Assembly (NCBI GenBank): GCA_011053005.1
Contig: DRHW01000004.1
Span: 124,001-188,000 of the forward strand
Source: Methylophaga sp.
Lineage (GTDB): Bacteria; Pseudomonadota; Gammaproteobacteria; Nitrosococcales; Methylophagaceae
DNA: 64,000 nt
Reading direction: 5' to 3'
Shown: positions 1 to 9,685 of the stretch, piece after piece
How the letters are laid out: each line of letters begins with the position of its first letter
Position numbering within the stretch: the first letter of the stretch is position 1
Translations under genes and position numbers: made by a program
The notes under the pieces: model-generated
Told to the model about the DNA's origin: nothing
Databases searched by the model: none
Seen by the model: only the letters and a program-made list of their open reading frames with translations

Positions 1-53
1 AGAGATTGTAGTTCGGCAAGATCTTTATTGTGGCACAGGAAATGGCTAGACAT
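1..53 (-). CDS. Partial 5' end of an unidentified gene
   Basis: An ATG on the minus strand at 53-51 opens a frame that stays open to the left edge, giving 17 residues beginning MSSHFLCHNKD. It starts four bases after the stop of the PfkB kinase gene, as expected of a next operon member, and a weak GAAG lies about eight bases upstream of the ATG. Too little is visible to name a family, and it could be a chance open frame. Confidence 0.3.
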   Translation of the reverse strand, partial: MSSHFLCHNKDLAELQS

Positions 54-56
54 AGT

Positions 57-929
57 TTAAGCTTCAAAAGTGTGAGAAAGATTTGCAAAACCAACTTGAC
101 CACATTTATGACCAGCAAGTTGGCAAGCGTAAGTTAGGGCTTGTTCTAATTCTGTGTTATTAACTAATTTATCGATTAAACCCGCATTAAATGTATCGCC
201 TGCCCCCAAAGTATCAATCACTTGTTTAGGCGCAAATGCTGGGCTGTGAAATAGCTTTGTGTGTTGATCTATTGCCCACGCGCCAGCATTTCCCCATGCA
301 CACGTGGCGATGATATTTGTACTTAATGACGACAAGAGGCTGCTGGCATCTGTAAAACCTTGGCTAATGGCATAGTGTTGCGAAAACAGTAATAGCGTTG
401 GCAAATCAAATAATGATTCAATATCAGGTCGTGGCTTTTCTATTTCTAGTGAGCAGGGTAGAGCGGGATGATGTTGTTTGAGATGAAGCAACATTAGTTT
501 GGTTTCAACTACATTACGTCCTTCAAAATGTACCCAATCGAATTGGCTGAGATCAATTTGAGTGAAGTCTTCAAAGCTAAATTCTGGGCAATCTCGGTGA
601 TGAACAATGGTCCGACTACCTGTTTGTTGATTCAAGGTAATGTATGACGTGGGCATTTTGCCATCAGCAAGTCGTTTACACGCCGCAAAGTCAATATGAT
701 TGTTTTCTAAGTCGCGTTGAATAATTTGGCTGTCAGGTTCATCAATTAAAACGCCGCCCCAACTACATTGATGACCTAGCTGACTGAGTACGGTGAGTGT
801 ATTAGTGGCATTACCACCGCGTGTTTGTTGTTGGCTTATTGCGCGTTGTTCGCTATCTTCATCAGGGTAAAACTCAACCGTATTAATGATGTCGAGTGTT
901 GCGATACCGATTGCAAGAATATTAGCCAT
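57..929 (-). CDS. PfkB-family carbohydrate kinase (ketohexokinase-like)
   Basis: A 290-residue ribokinase/PfkB-fold kinase that should phosphorylate a sugar or sugar-like alcohol with ATP in the cytoplasm. The N-terminus (ILAIGIATLDIIN) matches the substrate-binding first strand of the family. A glycine/asparagine signature (RGGNATNTL) lies near residue 37, and the C-terminal motif DTLGAGDTFNAG near residues 240-251 carries the catalytic Asp and anion hole. The length is normal. It lies directly downstream of adk on the same strand, behind a terminator hairpin that abuts its start codon. The substrate cannot be read from the sequence; ketohexokinase-like sugars are the nearest guess. Confidence 0.85.
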   Translation of the reverse strand: MANILAIGIATLDIINTVEFYPDEDSEQRAISQQQTRGGNATNTLTVLSQLGHQCSWGGVLIDEPDSQIIQRDLENNHIDFAACKRLADGKMPTSYITLNQQTGSRTIVHHRDCPEFSFEDFTQIDLSQFDWVHFEGRNVVETKLMLLHLKQHHPALPCSLEIEKPRPDIESLFDLPTLLLFSQHYAISQGFTDASSLLSSLSTNIIATCAWGNAGAWAIDQHTKLFHSPAFAPKQVIDTLGAGDTFNAGLIDKLVNNTELEQALTYACQLAGHKCGQVGFANLSHTFEA

Positions 930-931
930 AA

Positions 932-968
932 ATTAAAAAATCCCCTTTAGAAGAAACAAAAGGGGATT
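932..968 (-). terminator. Rho-independent terminator after adk
   Basis: A 10-bp perfect stem (939-948 with 959-968, four G-C pairs in the middle) encloses a 10-base loop. Read on the minus strand it is followed by a run of T (940-935). It sits between the adk stop and the PfkB kinase start, so it should end or reduce transcription from adk into the kinase gene. Confidence 0.8.
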
Positions 969-980
969 GAAGCTTATCGA

Positions 981-1628
981 TTAAATAGTATCGAAAATGT
1001 TAGTGATAGCGTCGGTAATGTCATTAACATCACCAATACCAGCGATGCTGTGTAATTTACCCTGTGACTCATAATAACCAATCAATGGTGATGTTTGTTC
1101 GATGTAAACGTTTAAACGATTGCCGATAGTATCTTCATTATCATCAGCGCGTTGTAGTAAATCGCCATTACAGGCATCACAATGTCCCGCGACCTTAGAA
1201 GGTGATAAATGGATATTGTAAATTGCTCCACAATCTTTACAGGTACGACGACCTGTTAAACGTTGTAGCAATTCTTCAAAAGCAACATCGAGTAATACTA
1301 CGCCTTGTAATGGTTGGTTGAGCGCGGTCAACATCGTATCTAAGGCTTCTGCTTGGGCGATATTACGTGGGAAACCATCCAAAATATAACCTTGTTTCGC
1401 ATCATCTTGCGAAATACGTTCTCTGATCAAGCCAATCACAATCTCATCAGACACTAAAGCACCTGCGTCCATTGCAGATTTTGCTTTTTTACCTAATTCA
1501 GATCCAGCAGCAACCGCTGCTCTTAATAAGTCACCTGTTGAAACTTGGGGAATGTTATATTTTTCTGATAACACTGCGCCTTGTGTGCCTTTGCCTGAAC
1601 CGGGTGCGCCTAATAAAACTGTTCTCAT
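981..1628 (-). CDS. adk: Adenylate kinase
   Basis: Catalyses ATP + AMP = 2 ADP in the cytoplasm. The 215-residue protein has the P-loop GAPGSGKGT (residues 7-15), the AMP-site DGFPRN (84-89) and a long-form LID domain. The LID carries four cysteines (130, 133, 150, 153) spaced as C-x2-C-x16-C-x2-C, which in this family is the structural zinc-binding pattern; enteric adenylate kinases lack it. The neighbour upstream on the same strand is the S49 protease, and a terminator follows the gene. Length and all catalytic motifs are normal. Confidence 0.98.
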   Translation of the reverse strand: MRTVLLGAPGSGKGTQGAVLSEKYNIPQVSTGDLLRAAVAAGSELGKKAKSAMDAGALVSDEIVIGLIRERISQDDAKQGYILDGFPRNIAQAEALDTMLTALNQPLQGVVLLDVAFEELLQRLTGRRTCKDCGAIYNIHLSPSKVAGHCDACNGDLLQRADDNEDTIGNRLNVYIEQTSPLIGYYESQGKLHSIAGIGDVNDITDAITNIFDTI

Positions 1629-1678
1629 GGATTGCCTCTTTCAATATAGTGTTGGATTAACGTAAGTCGATATAGCGA

Positions 1679-2671
1679 TTAACGGACGCTGACGTATGAT
1701 GCTTCCTGCATCATTTGGCTAATAGATGTGCCCAGCTTGCCAGCAAACTGATCAAAATAACTAGGTCTAAGTGTGTAGTCAACGATCTCTTCTGCACCGA
1801 TCATATCGCGTGCAACAGTGCTACTGTTCGCAAGACCATCAATCAGGCCTAAAGGTAGCGCTTGTTCACCAGACCAAAATAGGCCGGTAAATAAACGTGG
1901 ATCATTACTCAAACGATCACCACGACCTGCTTTAACGACATCAATAAATTGTTGGTGAATATTGTTGAGCATTTCATGAGCAAATTCTAAGTCTGCTTCT
2001 TTCATAGGTAAAAACGGATCAAGAAACGCTTTATTTTCGCCCGCAGTGACTGAACGACGTTCAACGCCTAACTTATCGATAAGTCCGGTGAAACCAAAGC
2101 TATCCATTCTCACGCCAATTGAACCGACAATACTGGCTTTATCGGCATAAATTTTATTGGCAGCAACGGCAATGTAATAACCACCTGATGCACAGACATC
2201 TTGAATAACAGCATAAACAGGAAAATCAGGTCGTGTCGCTTCTAATCGTTTGATTTCATCATTAATAATGCCCGCTTGCACAGGACTTCCGCCTGGCGTA
2301 TTTAATCTTAGGATTAAACCTTGTGCATTTGTGTTGTCAAAAGCATCTCGTAGTGCGGTGACTATACTGTCTGCATTCGCCTCAGCATCAGCTGAAATTT
2401 CACCGTTAATTTCAATCAATGCGGTATGTTTAGATTTATGCATAGGCAAATCACCTGATGGAATCATCAACATCAGGAAGGCAAATAGATATAAAAACAT
2501 CAATCCTTTGAATACATAACCCCATCGGCGACTTTTCCGCTGTTCTTTTAATGCGGCAAAGGCAAGATCTTCGAGTACTTTACGTTCCCATGAGCCCGAA
2601 TTTTGATTCGCTTGACTGCGCTCATCTGAAGCAGTGTTGTTAGAAGGTGGAAAGTCACCAAATGTGGCCAT
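1679..2671 (-). CDS. sppA: S49 family membrane-anchored peptidase (SppA type)
   Basis: A 330-residue short-form signal peptide peptidase, expected to cleave leftover signal peptides in or at the inner membrane. The N-terminal 50 residues are polar. One membrane segment lies at about 53-71 and is followed by the periplasmic protease domain. The likely nucleophile is Ser162 (ASGGYY). The likely general base is Lys214 (GENKAF), 52 residues downstream, the same spacing as the Ser-Lys dyad of Bacillus SppA. The gene sits in the rluC-HAD-sppA order seen in other gammaproteobacteria. It could equally be called a generic S49 peptidase, since its substrate is not visible. Confidence 0.9.
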   Translation of the reverse strand: MATFGDFPPSNNTASDERSQANQNSGSWERKVLEDLAFAALKEQRKSRRWGYVFKGLMFLYLFAFLMLMIPSGDLPMHKSKHTALIEINGEISADAEANADSIVTALRDAFDNTNAQGLILRLNTPGGSPVQAGIINDEIKRLEATRPDFPVYAVIQDVCASGGYYIAVAANKIYADKASIVGSIGVRMDSFGFTGLIDKLGVERRSVTAGENKAFLDPFLPMKEADLEFAHEMLNNIHQQFIDVVKAGRGDRLSNDPRLFTGLFWSGEQALPLGLIDGLANSSTVARDMIGAEEIVDYTLRPSYFDQFAGKLGTSISQMMQEASYVSVR

Positions 2672-2741
2672 AACTGTTTTATCCTGAGTCGTTCGCTAGA
2701 ATTATCTAATGATGTTGAATTGAGTCGAGCAGTAAATCATA

Positions 2742-3404
2742 TCAAAGTTTTGCCGACAAGTTGCTTAACCATTGTTCCGCTTGATATAAGTCAGCGACAA
2801 TAGCTTTTGGTTGACAGGCTTCTAAGGTTACGATGCCGTGAGCGCCATGAGTGATCCCCAAACTATCTGCACCAGCATTATGAGCCATTTGTAAGTCATA
2901 TTCTGTATCACCGATCATTAATGTTTTATCAGCATCAACGCCAAAATAAGTGATCAATTCTTCTAACATTTGTGGGTGTGGTTTGGAGTGACATTCCCCA
3001 GCACAACGCGTGGCATGAAATAACGGGCCTAATTGGCTGCTGGCTAACACTTTGTCTAAACCTCGACGACTTTTACCTGTGGCTACACCAAGAAAATAAT
3101 CTTGCTCATTGAGTGATTTAACGAGGTGACGAGCATTCGCAAATAGCGGCATTTCTAAAGGATTATTGAGCCAAATATCTCGATAAGTATCAGCCAATGA
3201 ACTGATGGTCGCTGCACTTGCTGTGGGATAAAGTGCGTATGCTGCTTCATTAAGGCCTAAACCTATAATATGACTGATCGCGCTGTCATCTAATGGTGCT
3301 AAATCTAATTGTGTAATGGCTTGTTGCATGCAATCAACAATGTGACCTGTCGAGTCCATCAACGTGCCGTCCCAATCAAAGACGATCAGTTGGTACTGAC
3401 TCAT
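2742..3404 (-). CDS. HAD-superfamily hydrolase, phosphoglycolate phosphatase-like
   Basis: A 220-residue subfamily IA haloacid dehalogenase-type phosphatase. Motif I is DWDGTL with nucleophile Asp10 and acid/base Asp12. Motif II is the Thr in VATGKS (about 109), motif III is Lys141, and motif IV is IGDTEYD with Asp166 and Asp170, which bind magnesium. A helical cap lies between residues about 17 and 85. The start codon overlaps the rluC stop by four bases (ATGA), so the two are translationally coupled. The substrate is unknown; the similarity to Gph-type enzymes is only at motif level. Confidence 0.9.
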   Translation of the reverse strand: MSQYQLIVFDWDGTLMDSTGHIVDCMQQAITQLDLAPLDDSAISHIIGLGLNEAAYALYPTASAATISSLADTYRDIWLNNPLEMPLFANARHLVKSLNEQDYFLGVATGKSRRGLDKVLASSQLGPLFHATRCAGECHSKPHPQMLEELITYFGVDADKTLMIGDTEYDLQMAHNAGADSLGITHGAHGIVTLEACQPKAIVADLYQAEQWLSNLSAKL

Positions 3405-4372
3405 GCTTGCTGTCTCAATTTAGTGATCACATTGACCAGTTGTTCAGGCAGCGGGGCTTCGAGCAGGATCGCTTCGTTAGTCGTTGGATGAGTAATCCCG
3501 AGTTTCCATGCATGTAAAAACATGCGTTTTAAACCAAATTTTTTCATGTCTTTATTAAAAATGCGTTGGCCGTACTTGTCATCACCAGCAAGTGGTGAAT
3601 TGAGATAGTTAGCATGAACCCTAATTTGGTGGGTGCGACCGGTATATAAAACGACTTCTGTAAGTTGAGCTTGCGCAAATGATTCCACAGGAATAAAGAG
3701 TGTTTTGGCATATTTTCCTTCTGGATCAATCCGCACCATACGCTCACCGGATGTAACGGTATTTTTTAATAAAGGTTGTTCAACCAGCCGTTCATCTTGA
3801 CCCCAGCTACCTTTTAACAAAGTAAGGTAACGTTTGTTTATGTCGTGATTGATCATTTGTTGTTGTAAATTAATCACTGTATCGCGATTTTTGGCTAGTA
3901 ATAAACAACCAGAAGTATCACGATCAAGACGATGCACTAATTCTAAGTAGGGCAATTCTGGTCTTATAACGCGCATTGCTTCGATGATGCCTTGATCAAT
4001 ATCCGTTCCCGCATGTACGGCAATGCCACACGGTTTATTTAAAACCAGTAAATCATCATCTTCCAGCAAAATGCTTTCAGTTAATAGGCGTCGTAAAAAC
4101 TCACTAACCGTCGTTGGCGTCGTATCTTCAGAAACACGAAGTGGTGGAATGCGAATAGAGTCGCCTGCCTGAATTTTGTAGGTCTGTTTTATGCGACCTT
4201 TATTAACTCTCACTTCGCCTTTGCGAATAGCACGATAAATACGACTTTTCGGCACACCTTTTTCTAAGGTGAGCAGAAAATTATCAATTCGTTGTCCTGC
4301 TTGCGCGGCAGTGATATCAATGAATTGAACTGGATTAGAAGTCTGATTGGATTTGGTATCGCTACTTGTCAT
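3401..4372 (-). CDS. rluC: 23S rRNA pseudouridine synthase RluC
   Basis: A 323-residue pseudouridine synthase expected to modify 23S rRNA (in E. coli RluC acts at positions 955, 2504 and 2580). An S4 RNA-binding domain occupies about residues 26-75 (AGQRIDNFL, SRIYRAIRKGEVRVN). It is followed by the catalytic domain with the signature HRLDRDTSG, whose Asp150 is the nucleophile. The gene diverges from rne, as in E. coli and pseudomonads, and overlaps the HAD phosphatase gene downstream. Confidence 0.95.
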   Translation of the reverse strand: MTSSDTKSNQTSNPVQFIDITAAQAGQRIDNFLLTLEKGVPKSRIYRAIRKGEVRVNKGRIKQTYKIQAGDSIRIPPLRVSEDTTPTTVSEFLRRLLTESILLEDDDLLVLNKPCGIAVHAGTDIDQGIIEAMRVIRPELPYLELVHRLDRDTSGCLLLAKNRDTVINLQQQMINHDINKRYLTLLKGSWGQDERLVEQPLLKNTVTSGERMVRIDPEGKYAKTLFIPVESFAQAQLTEVVLYTGRTHQIRVHANYLNSPLAGDDKYGQRIFNKDMKKFGLKRMFLHAWKLGITHPTTNEAILLEAPLPEQLVNVITKLRQQA

Positions 4373-4955
4373 AAAAATGTCTGGTTGGCTATTGCTGATA
4401 TGATCGCGTGCTGTTATATTCAGTCGATGGTCATTGCGTTAAAGGGAGTCAGTATACCGACTTTTATACAAGGTAACCTGAAATGGCATAGTCGCGCCTT
4501 CACTGAAAACATATATTGTAGAAGTTGATGCGGCAAGGCCCAACAAGTTTTGATTTAACACGTTTGACTCTGGTCAGGCGTGATTGGTGCTCAATAGTGA
4601 GCAAGAAATTAAGTAGTTCTCATGTCTTGGTGATAAAGAATAAATACAGTACCAAGCAGGGCATTGACAGGTAATTAATAAAGATAAATATCCGGCCAGC
4701 TACACCAGGGGGTGAAGCGCTGATATTAAGTAGTTCGTCGCAGAATATTATTGCGACAGTAGAAAGCGTCTATAAGGCGCACACTACATGTAGGGTTAAA
4801 CAATGTGCAAATGTAAGACGCATTGTGACTATTAATTGCACAAAATAAAACAATGTCGTCCTGTGAAAGTCAAGTTTTTTATGACTTCAGTAGTTAGCTG
4901 TACCTAAATAAATTAGGGAAAAACCAGCGTGAGAACCTCAACAAGAGGTTAGTGC
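4373..4955 (+). promoter_or_regulatory. Long rne leader and rluC/rne divergent control region
   Basis: This 583-base gap separates the divergent rluC and rne genes and contains no convincing ORF. It is the right place for the long RNase E leader through which RNase E represses its own mRNA in E. coli. Several stem-loops are visible, including an A/T-rich one (4867-4872 with 4882-4887, loop rich in T) and one covering the ribosome binding site (4934-4950). A possible sigma-70 promoter is TTGACA at 4664-4669 with a weak -10 TAAATA at 4685-4690 (15-base spacer). The role is inferred from position and known rne biology. Confidence 0.55.
4934..4950 (+). promoter_or_regulatory. Hairpin sequestering the rne Shine-Dalgarno
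   Basis: AACCTC (4934-4939) pairs perfectly with GAGGTT (4945-4950) around an AACAA loop. The only good Shine-Dalgarno for rne, AGAGG at 4944-4948, lies inside the 3' arm, and the ATG follows at 4956. The stem is short but would hide the ribosome binding site when folded. Confidence 0.5.
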
Positions 4956-7427
4956 ATGAAACGAATTTTAATTAACGCGACGCATGATGAAGAGCTGCGC
5001 GTAGCGATGGTCGATGGCCAGCGGTTATTTGATTTAGATATCGATATACCATCAAGAGAACAAAAGAAAGGCAACATCTACAAAGGTAAAATCACTCGAG
5101 TCGAGCCAAGCTTAGAAGCTGTTTTTGTTGAATACGGCTCAGAAAGACAAGGCTTTTTACCACTAAAAGAAATTTCAAAAAGTTATTTCAAACAAAAAAG
5201 TGGCGACAATGAATCTGGTCGTATTAACGTCCAAGATGTACTTTCTGTCGGCCAAGAACTCGTCATTCAAATCGAAAAAGAAGAACGTGGTAATAAAGGC
5301 GCAGCCTTAACAACCATGATCAGCCTTGCCGGTCGTTATTTAGTCTTAATGCCTAATAGCCCACGCGCTGGTGGTATTTCACGTCGTATTGAAGGCGATG
5401 AACGTGCTGAATTACAAGAAGCCTTACGCTCACTAACTGTGCCAGAAGGCATGGGCATGATCGTGCGTACTGCAGGCGTTGGCAAACAAACCGAAGAATT
5501 GCAATGGGATTTAGAATATCTTGTGCAATTATGGACAGCGATTGATAACGCCACCAAAGAGCGTAAAGCGCCGTTTTTAGTCTACCAAGAAAGTAATATT
5601 ATCATCCGTGCATTACGTGATTATTTGCGTAAGGATATTGGTGAAATCCTCGTTGATTCGCCTGAAATGTATCAAACAGGTTATGACTTTATGCGCATGG
5701 TTATGCCGCATGAGTTGAGCAAATTCAAGTTATACCAAGATAAAGTGCCACTATTTACGCGTTACCAAGTGGAAAGCCAGATTGAAACGGCATTTCGTCA
5801 TGAAGTACGTTTACCATCGGGTGGCGCTTTAGTCATCGATCCGACAGAAGCGTTAATTTCAATCGACGTCAACTCCGCGCGTGCTAATAAGGGCGGCGAT
5901 ATTGAAGAAACCGCATTTAACACCAACTTAGAAGCCGCTGAAGAAATTGCTCGCCAATTACGTATTCGTGATTTAGGTGGTTTAGTCGTTATTGACTTCA
6001 TCGATATGGGACCAAGTCGTCACCAACGTGAAGTTGAAAACCGCCTTCGTGATCACCTTAAAGCGGATCGTGCACGCGTCCAAGTCGGTCGTATTTCGCG
6101 CTTTGGTTTGTTAGAAATGTCGCGTCAACGTATTCGCCCATCATTGGGTGATGCACATGAAGAAGTATGTCCACGTTGTGCTGGTTTAGGCCATATACGT
6201 GGTGTTGAATCATTAGGTTTAGCTGTCTTAAGATTATTAGAAGAAGAATCAACAAGAGACAATATTTCTCAATTAGTTGTGCAGTTACCGATTTCTGTCG
6301 CCACGTTTATGTTGAACGAAAAACGCAATCAACTAGACATGATTGAGCGTCGTCATAACGTTAAATTATTGTTAATTCCAAATCCACATTTAGACACACC
6401 TCATTACGATATCGAACGTGTTAAAGATGGCGGTGAACAAGGAAAAGTGAGTCATCATTTGATGGTAACGCCTGATCCTTTTACGCCAGAAGCATTGAAA
6501 GATAAACCGGTTATTGAACAAGCGGCCGTAACGGGGGTTTCTCCTGCGGCCCCTGCACCAGTTATCACGACAGAAGTCAAAGCGAAAGAAGAACAAGTTG
6601 TGGTTAAAGAGAAAAAACCAAACTTATTAAAACGCTTGTTAAATGTATTAACAGGTAAGGCTGCTGATGAGCCTGAAGCAGAGCCTGAAACTGAAATTGA
6701 ATCAAAAACCGAAGATAAACCAGCTCGTGATCAAAACCGTCGTCCCCGTAATCGTAACAATAATAATAACCGTCGAGGTCCTCGTGGACGACCTGAGCAG
6801 GAGAATGCTGAACAGAAAACGGCTACTCCAGCTAAAGTAACGGATACCAACACTAAACCTGATGTAGCTGCTCCTGTAACACCACCATCAAACAACAATG
6901 ATGATGATGAGCAATCAGGAACGCGTAATCCTAATGCGAAACGTGCACGTCGCGGTGGACGTCGTCGTCGTCCTGCCGGTGCTGGCACAAATGCGGGTGG
7001 AAGCCGTCCTGAAGGCGAAGCAAATATAGTTCAAGTTGAAATTACGATTCCAGATGATGCTGGTAATAAATTGCCTCCTGAAAAGAAAGAAGTTGAAGGT
7101 AATCTAATACCTAAAGCAGCGCCTGAAATAAATGGTAATGTGCCTAGTCAAGAAGTGAAAGAAGTTGATGGCAACAAACCGACAGCAGATGCAAAACCAC
7201 GCCGTAGTAGAACTCAAACTGCTGGTAACCCACGTCGTCGTCGTCCGCCTACTAACCAGGCTGAAAATAGTCAGGCTACAGCTACGCCATCACCAGTAGC
7301 AGATTTGCCAACAGAAAATGTGGCAAAAAAAACAGTAGTGGCTGATAATGTGGAAGTGAAAGTAAAAGTGGTACGACCAAAACGTATTGTTAAGGAAGTG
7401 AAACTTACAGAAGATGCCAGCGAATAA
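4956..7427 (+). CDS. rne: Ribonuclease E
   Basis: The endoribonuclease that initiates mRNA decay and processes rRNA and tRNA; it scaffolds the degradosome. The 823-residue protein starts [17 protein letters not shown]. It has an S1 domain (about 35-120), a 5'-sensor/RNase H-like and DNase I-like catalytic core with magnesium ligands Asp304 (SIDVNSA) and Asp347 (VIDFIDM), and the zinc-link CPRC at Cys405/Cys408 that joins dimers. Residues from about 520 are low complexity with Arg-rich blocks (near 590-607, 660-675 and 745-760), the expected disordered RNA-binding arm, but shorter than in E. coli (1061 residues). It is preceded by a long structured leader and overlaps a small ORF by 14 bases. 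Confidence 0.97.
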   Translation: MKRILINATHDEELRVAMVDGQRLFDLDIDIPSREQKKGNIYKGKITRVEPSLEAVFVEYGSERQGFLPLKEISKSYFKQKSGDNESGRINVQDVLSVGQELVIQIEKEERGNKGAALTTMISLAGRYLVLMPNSPRAGGISRRIEGDERAELQEALRSLTVPEGMGMIVRTAGVGKQTEELQWDLEYLVQLWTAIDNATKERKAPFLVYQESNIIIRALRDYLRKDIGEILVDSPEMYQTGYDFMRMVMPHELSKFKLYQDKVPLFTRYQVESQIETAFRHEVRLPSGGALVIDPTEALISIDVNSARANKGGDIEETAFNTNLEAAEEIARQLRIRDLGGLVVIDFIDMGPSRHQREVENRLRDHLKADRARVQVGRISRFGLLEMSRQRIRPSLGDAHEEVCPRCAGLGHIRGVESLGLAVLRLLEEESTRDNISQLVVQLPISVATFMLNEKRNQLDMIERRHNVKLLLIPNPHLDTPHYDIERVKDGGEQGKVSHHLMVTPDPFTPEALKDKPVIEQAAVTGVSPAAPAPVITTEVKAKEEQVVVKEKKPNLLKRLLNVLTGKAADEPEAEPETEIESKTEDKPARDQNRRPRNRNNNNNRRGPRGRPEQENAEQKTATPAKVTDTNTKPDVAAPVTPPSNNNDDDEQSGTRNPNAKRARRGGRRRRPAGAGTNAGGSRPEGEANIVQVEITIPDDAGNKLPPEKKEVEGNLIPKAAPEINGNVPSQEVKEVDGNKPTADAKPRRSRTQTAGNPRRRRPPTNQAENSQATATPSPVADLPTENVAKKTVVADNVEVKVKVVRPKRIVKEVKLTEDASE

Positions 7428-7692
7428 TAACCTAAGATCAGAGCAGTTGTTGGCCTTACTTGGTCAGCAACTTGTTTATCAACAACGACAATGTGAAATA
7501 ATTGAGTTGTTAGATGACTGCAAGTTGGTGCTGCAAGTATTACAGTCCGATAGTAATATCCAAGCAAACCAATATGGTGAAGGTCATCGTACTGTTCCCA
7601 CAACCTATACTTTGCCAGTTTTTGATGGTGAAGGTGAGCTTCATCCAGAACTTGTTATTGCTGGATTGCAGCGGTTGTTGATTTCAATATAA
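7414..7692 (+). CDS. Small protein overlapping the 3' end of rne
   Basis: A 92-residue frame whose ATG lies 14 bases inside the end of rne, in a different frame, suggesting translational coupling. The sequence is protein-like rather than low complexity: an N-terminal helix-forming stretch with heptad-like leucines ([15 protein letters not shown]), then a central segment with [11 protein letters not shown] and a short hydrophobic C-terminus. There are no cysteine motifs apart from two isolated Cys, and no signal peptide or membrane segment. I do not recognise a family. It is followed by an A/T-stem terminator. It could be a spurious frame. Confidence 0.5.
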   Translation: MPANNNLRSEQLLALLGQQLVYQQRQCEIIELLDDCKLVLQVLQSDSNIQANQYGEGHRTVPTTYTLPVFDGEGELHPELVIAGLQRLLISI

Positions 7693-7716
7693 TCACAATA
7701 CTAAAATTAAAAACCC

Positions 7717-7737
7717 AGATATTTTATATCTTTTTTT
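7717..7737 (+). terminator. Weak terminator after the rne operon
   Basis: AGATAT (7717-7722) pairs with ATATCT (7726-7731) across a TTT loop and is followed by six more T. The stem is all A/T apart from one G-C pair, so it is weak, but the location between convergent rne/small ORF and kdsB fits a terminator. Confidence 0.5.
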
Positions 7738-7756
7738 CACATTAAAGCTACTTCGC

Positions 7757-8509
7757 TTAAGCCAATAATTGACGCACAACCATTAAGTCTTGTTCGGTAT
7801 CAACGCCATGGCCAGGATCAATATTAGCGGGCGTTAGGTGAATCTTTTTACCATGGAATATAGCGCGTAACTGCTCTAATGACTCTTCTTGTTCCAATAC
7901 GCATGGATTCAGTTCCGCATAATGCTTTAAGAAACTCGCACGATAGCCGTACAAGCCTATGTGGCGGTAATGGGGCAGTATTGTCGGTAGCGAAGATTCT
8001 TTGTCAAAATGGTCACGCATCCATGGAATAGGGGCCCGACTAAAATAAAGTGCATAACCCTGATGATCCAGCACCACTTTGACAGCATTTGGATCAAAGA
8101 TTTGTTTTTCTTCAGTGATCTTGGTATATAAAGTAGCGATATCGGCAGCGGAATGTTCTGCTAAGTCAAAGGCAACCTGATTAATTAAGCTCGCAGGCAA
8201 ACAAGGTTCATCGCCCTGAACATTAACAATAATATCGGTATCAGCAAAAGCGCGTTGTGCCGTGACTTCTGCCAATCGGTCGGTGCCGGAAATATGATCT
8301 GAACGTGTCATGCAAACATCAGCGCCGAAAGCTTTTGCTACTTGTGCAATTCGTTCATCATCGGTGGCAATAATGACTTCGCTAGCAAGACTTTCTTTTG
8401 CACGCTCATAGACATGCTGAATCATCGGTTTGCCAGCAATATCTAATAAAGGTTTACCTGGGAGACGGGTGGATGCATAACGTGCGGGTATGATGATTTT
8501 GAATGACAT
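7757..8509 (-). CDS. kdsB: 3-deoxy-manno-octulosonate cytidylyltransferase (CMP-KDO synthetase)
   Basis: Activates KDO with CTP to CMP-KDO for transfer onto lipid A in the cytoplasm. The 250-residue protein begins with the nucleotidyltransferase signature ARYASTRLPGKPL (about 9-21). It also has TDDERIAQVAKAFGADV near residues 49-65 and the VNVQGDEP magnesium-binding segment near 94-101. It is the last gene of a minus-strand envelope block and starts one base from the ycaR stop. Length is typical. Confidence 0.97.
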   Translation of the reverse strand: MSFKIIIPARYASTRLPGKPLLDIAGKPMIQHVYERAKESLASEVIIATDDERIAQVAKAFGADVCMTRSDHISGTDRLAEVTAQRAFADTDIIVNVQGDEPCLPASLINQVAFDLAEHSAADIATLYTKITEEKQIFDPNAVKVVLDHQGYALYFSRAPIPWMRDHFDKESSLPTILPHYRHIGLYGYRASFLKHYAELNPCVLEQEESLEQLRAIFHGKKIHLTPANIDPGHGVDTEQDLMVVRQLLA

Positions 8510-8689
8510 TTAAATCGTTTCACCATCAGTGAGTGCGCGAGCTTCATCTATAAGCATCACAGGAATATCATCACGAATCGGATAGGCAACACGACATGTA
8601 TTACATGCCAGTTCATTATCAGATTTACGGTAGATCAGGCTGCCTTTACAGTTAGGGCAGGCGAGAATATCAAGTAGGGTTTTATCCAT
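8510..8689 (-). CDS. ycaR: YcaR/Trm112-family small zinc-ribbon-like protein
   Basis: A 59-residue protein read from the minus strand starting [16 protein letters not shown] and ending ALTDGETI. It has two cysteine pairs, CPNC (Cys11, Cys14) and CNTC further on, followed by the [12 protein letters not shown] motif typical of the UPF0434/Trm112 family. These proteins are small zinc-ribbon-like proteins; the eukaryotic Trm112 is a methyltransferase partner, while the bacterial role is unclear. It lies between lpxK and kdsB, as in E. coli, overlaps the lpxK stop by eight bases and abuts kdsB. Confidence 0.93.
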   Translation of the reverse strand: MDKTLLDILACPNCKGSLIYRKSDNELACNTCRVAYPIRDDIPVMLIDEARALTDGETI

Positions 8690-9677
8690 GAGGTGTTATT
8701 CCTGCTAGTTTTTTGAGAATATGTTGGTCAAGTTTACCGCTTATTGATGCTTCAATGGGAATATACCATGTGTCGCTATTCGCAAACCCCTGGCATTTAA
8801 CCGCATCTTTTTCGGTCATTAGAATCGGTATGTCATCGTTGAATATAAGATCTTTAGTTTGAAATGGGTGATGGTCATCAAATGGGTGGCTAATCACCTG
8901 TAAACCTTGTGTAGATAGTTGGTCAAAAAAGCGTTGGGGATGACCTATGCCAGCAATCGCATGAACGGTTTGGCCCCGTTCAATAAAACTTGATAACGCT
9001 CGTCTTTTTGTAGGATCAACGACATTAATCGCATGCTGTTGGTATAAATACATATTATATTGGGCTGAATCTTTACCATGATTTTCAACTATAAAATCAA
9101 CATTTTGTAACCGTGACATCGGCTCTCTTAACGGGCCAGCAGGCAAACAAAGTTGATTGCCAAATTGGCGCTGCCCATCAACAATCACGATTTCAATATC
9201 ACGACCTAAAGCATAATGCTGCAAACCATCATCAGCAATAATAATATTGCAATCATAGTCTTGCAGCAGCATTTTACCAGCGGCAAAGCGATCGGGCGCA
9301 ACGACCATTGGGCATAATGTGTGGCGACTGATAATAATAGGCTCATCGCCGACAACACTGGGATCACTATCAGGCATAACATTTTGGGGATAATGTTCGG
9401 CTTTACCACCATAGCCACGACTAATAATGCCGGGACGATAGCCTGCTTGTTTTAACTGTGTAGCTAACCATATGACAAACGGGGTTTTTCCTGTTCCACC
9501 AACGGTAATATTACCTACGATAATCACCGGTACAGATAAATAATTTTGTTTTAATATCCCAAACTGATAAAGCCATTTTCTTAAATAAAGCACCGCTTGA
9601 TAGACGATTGATAATGGCCACAATAACCAGCGAACTGGCTGGAGTTGATACCAGCTATTTATAAGCCACTGCACCAT
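8682..9677 (-). CDS. lpxK: Tetraacyldisaccharide 4'-kinase
   Basis: Phosphorylates the 4' position of the lipid A precursor disaccharide at the inner membrane. The 331-residue protein has an N-terminal amphipathic/membrane-associated region (about 1-40) and the P-loop GGTGKTP (60-66) within [13 protein letters not shown]. The catalytic Asp region is [10 protein letters not shown], and a C-terminal segment ([15 protein letters not shown]) is shared across LpxK proteins. It lies between msbA and ycaR, so lipid A phosphorylation, export and KDO activation are co-transcribed. Confidence 0.97.
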   Translation of the reverse strand: MVQWLINSWYQLQPVRWLLWPLSIVYQAVLYLRKWLYQFGILKQNYLSVPVIIVGNITVGGTGKTPFVIWLATQLKQAGYRPGIISRGYGGKAEHYPQNVMPDSDPSVVGDEPIIISRHTLCPMVVAPDRFAAGKMLLQDYDCNIIIADDGLQHYALGRDIEIVIVDGQRQFGNQLCLPAGPLREPMSRLQNVDFIVENHGKDSAQYNMYLYQQHAINVVDPTKRRALSSFIERGQTVHAIAGIGHPQRFFDQLSTQGLQVISHPFDDHHPFQTKDLIFNDDIPILMTEKDAVKCQGFANSDTWYIPIEASISGKLDQHILKKLAGITPHG

Positions 9678-9685
9678 GAGTCAGA

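Noticed and set aside
4292-4528. 78-residue plus-strand frame over the rluC 5' end
   Set aside because: Overlaps rluC in antisense and has no family features; it reflects open sequence in the rne leader.
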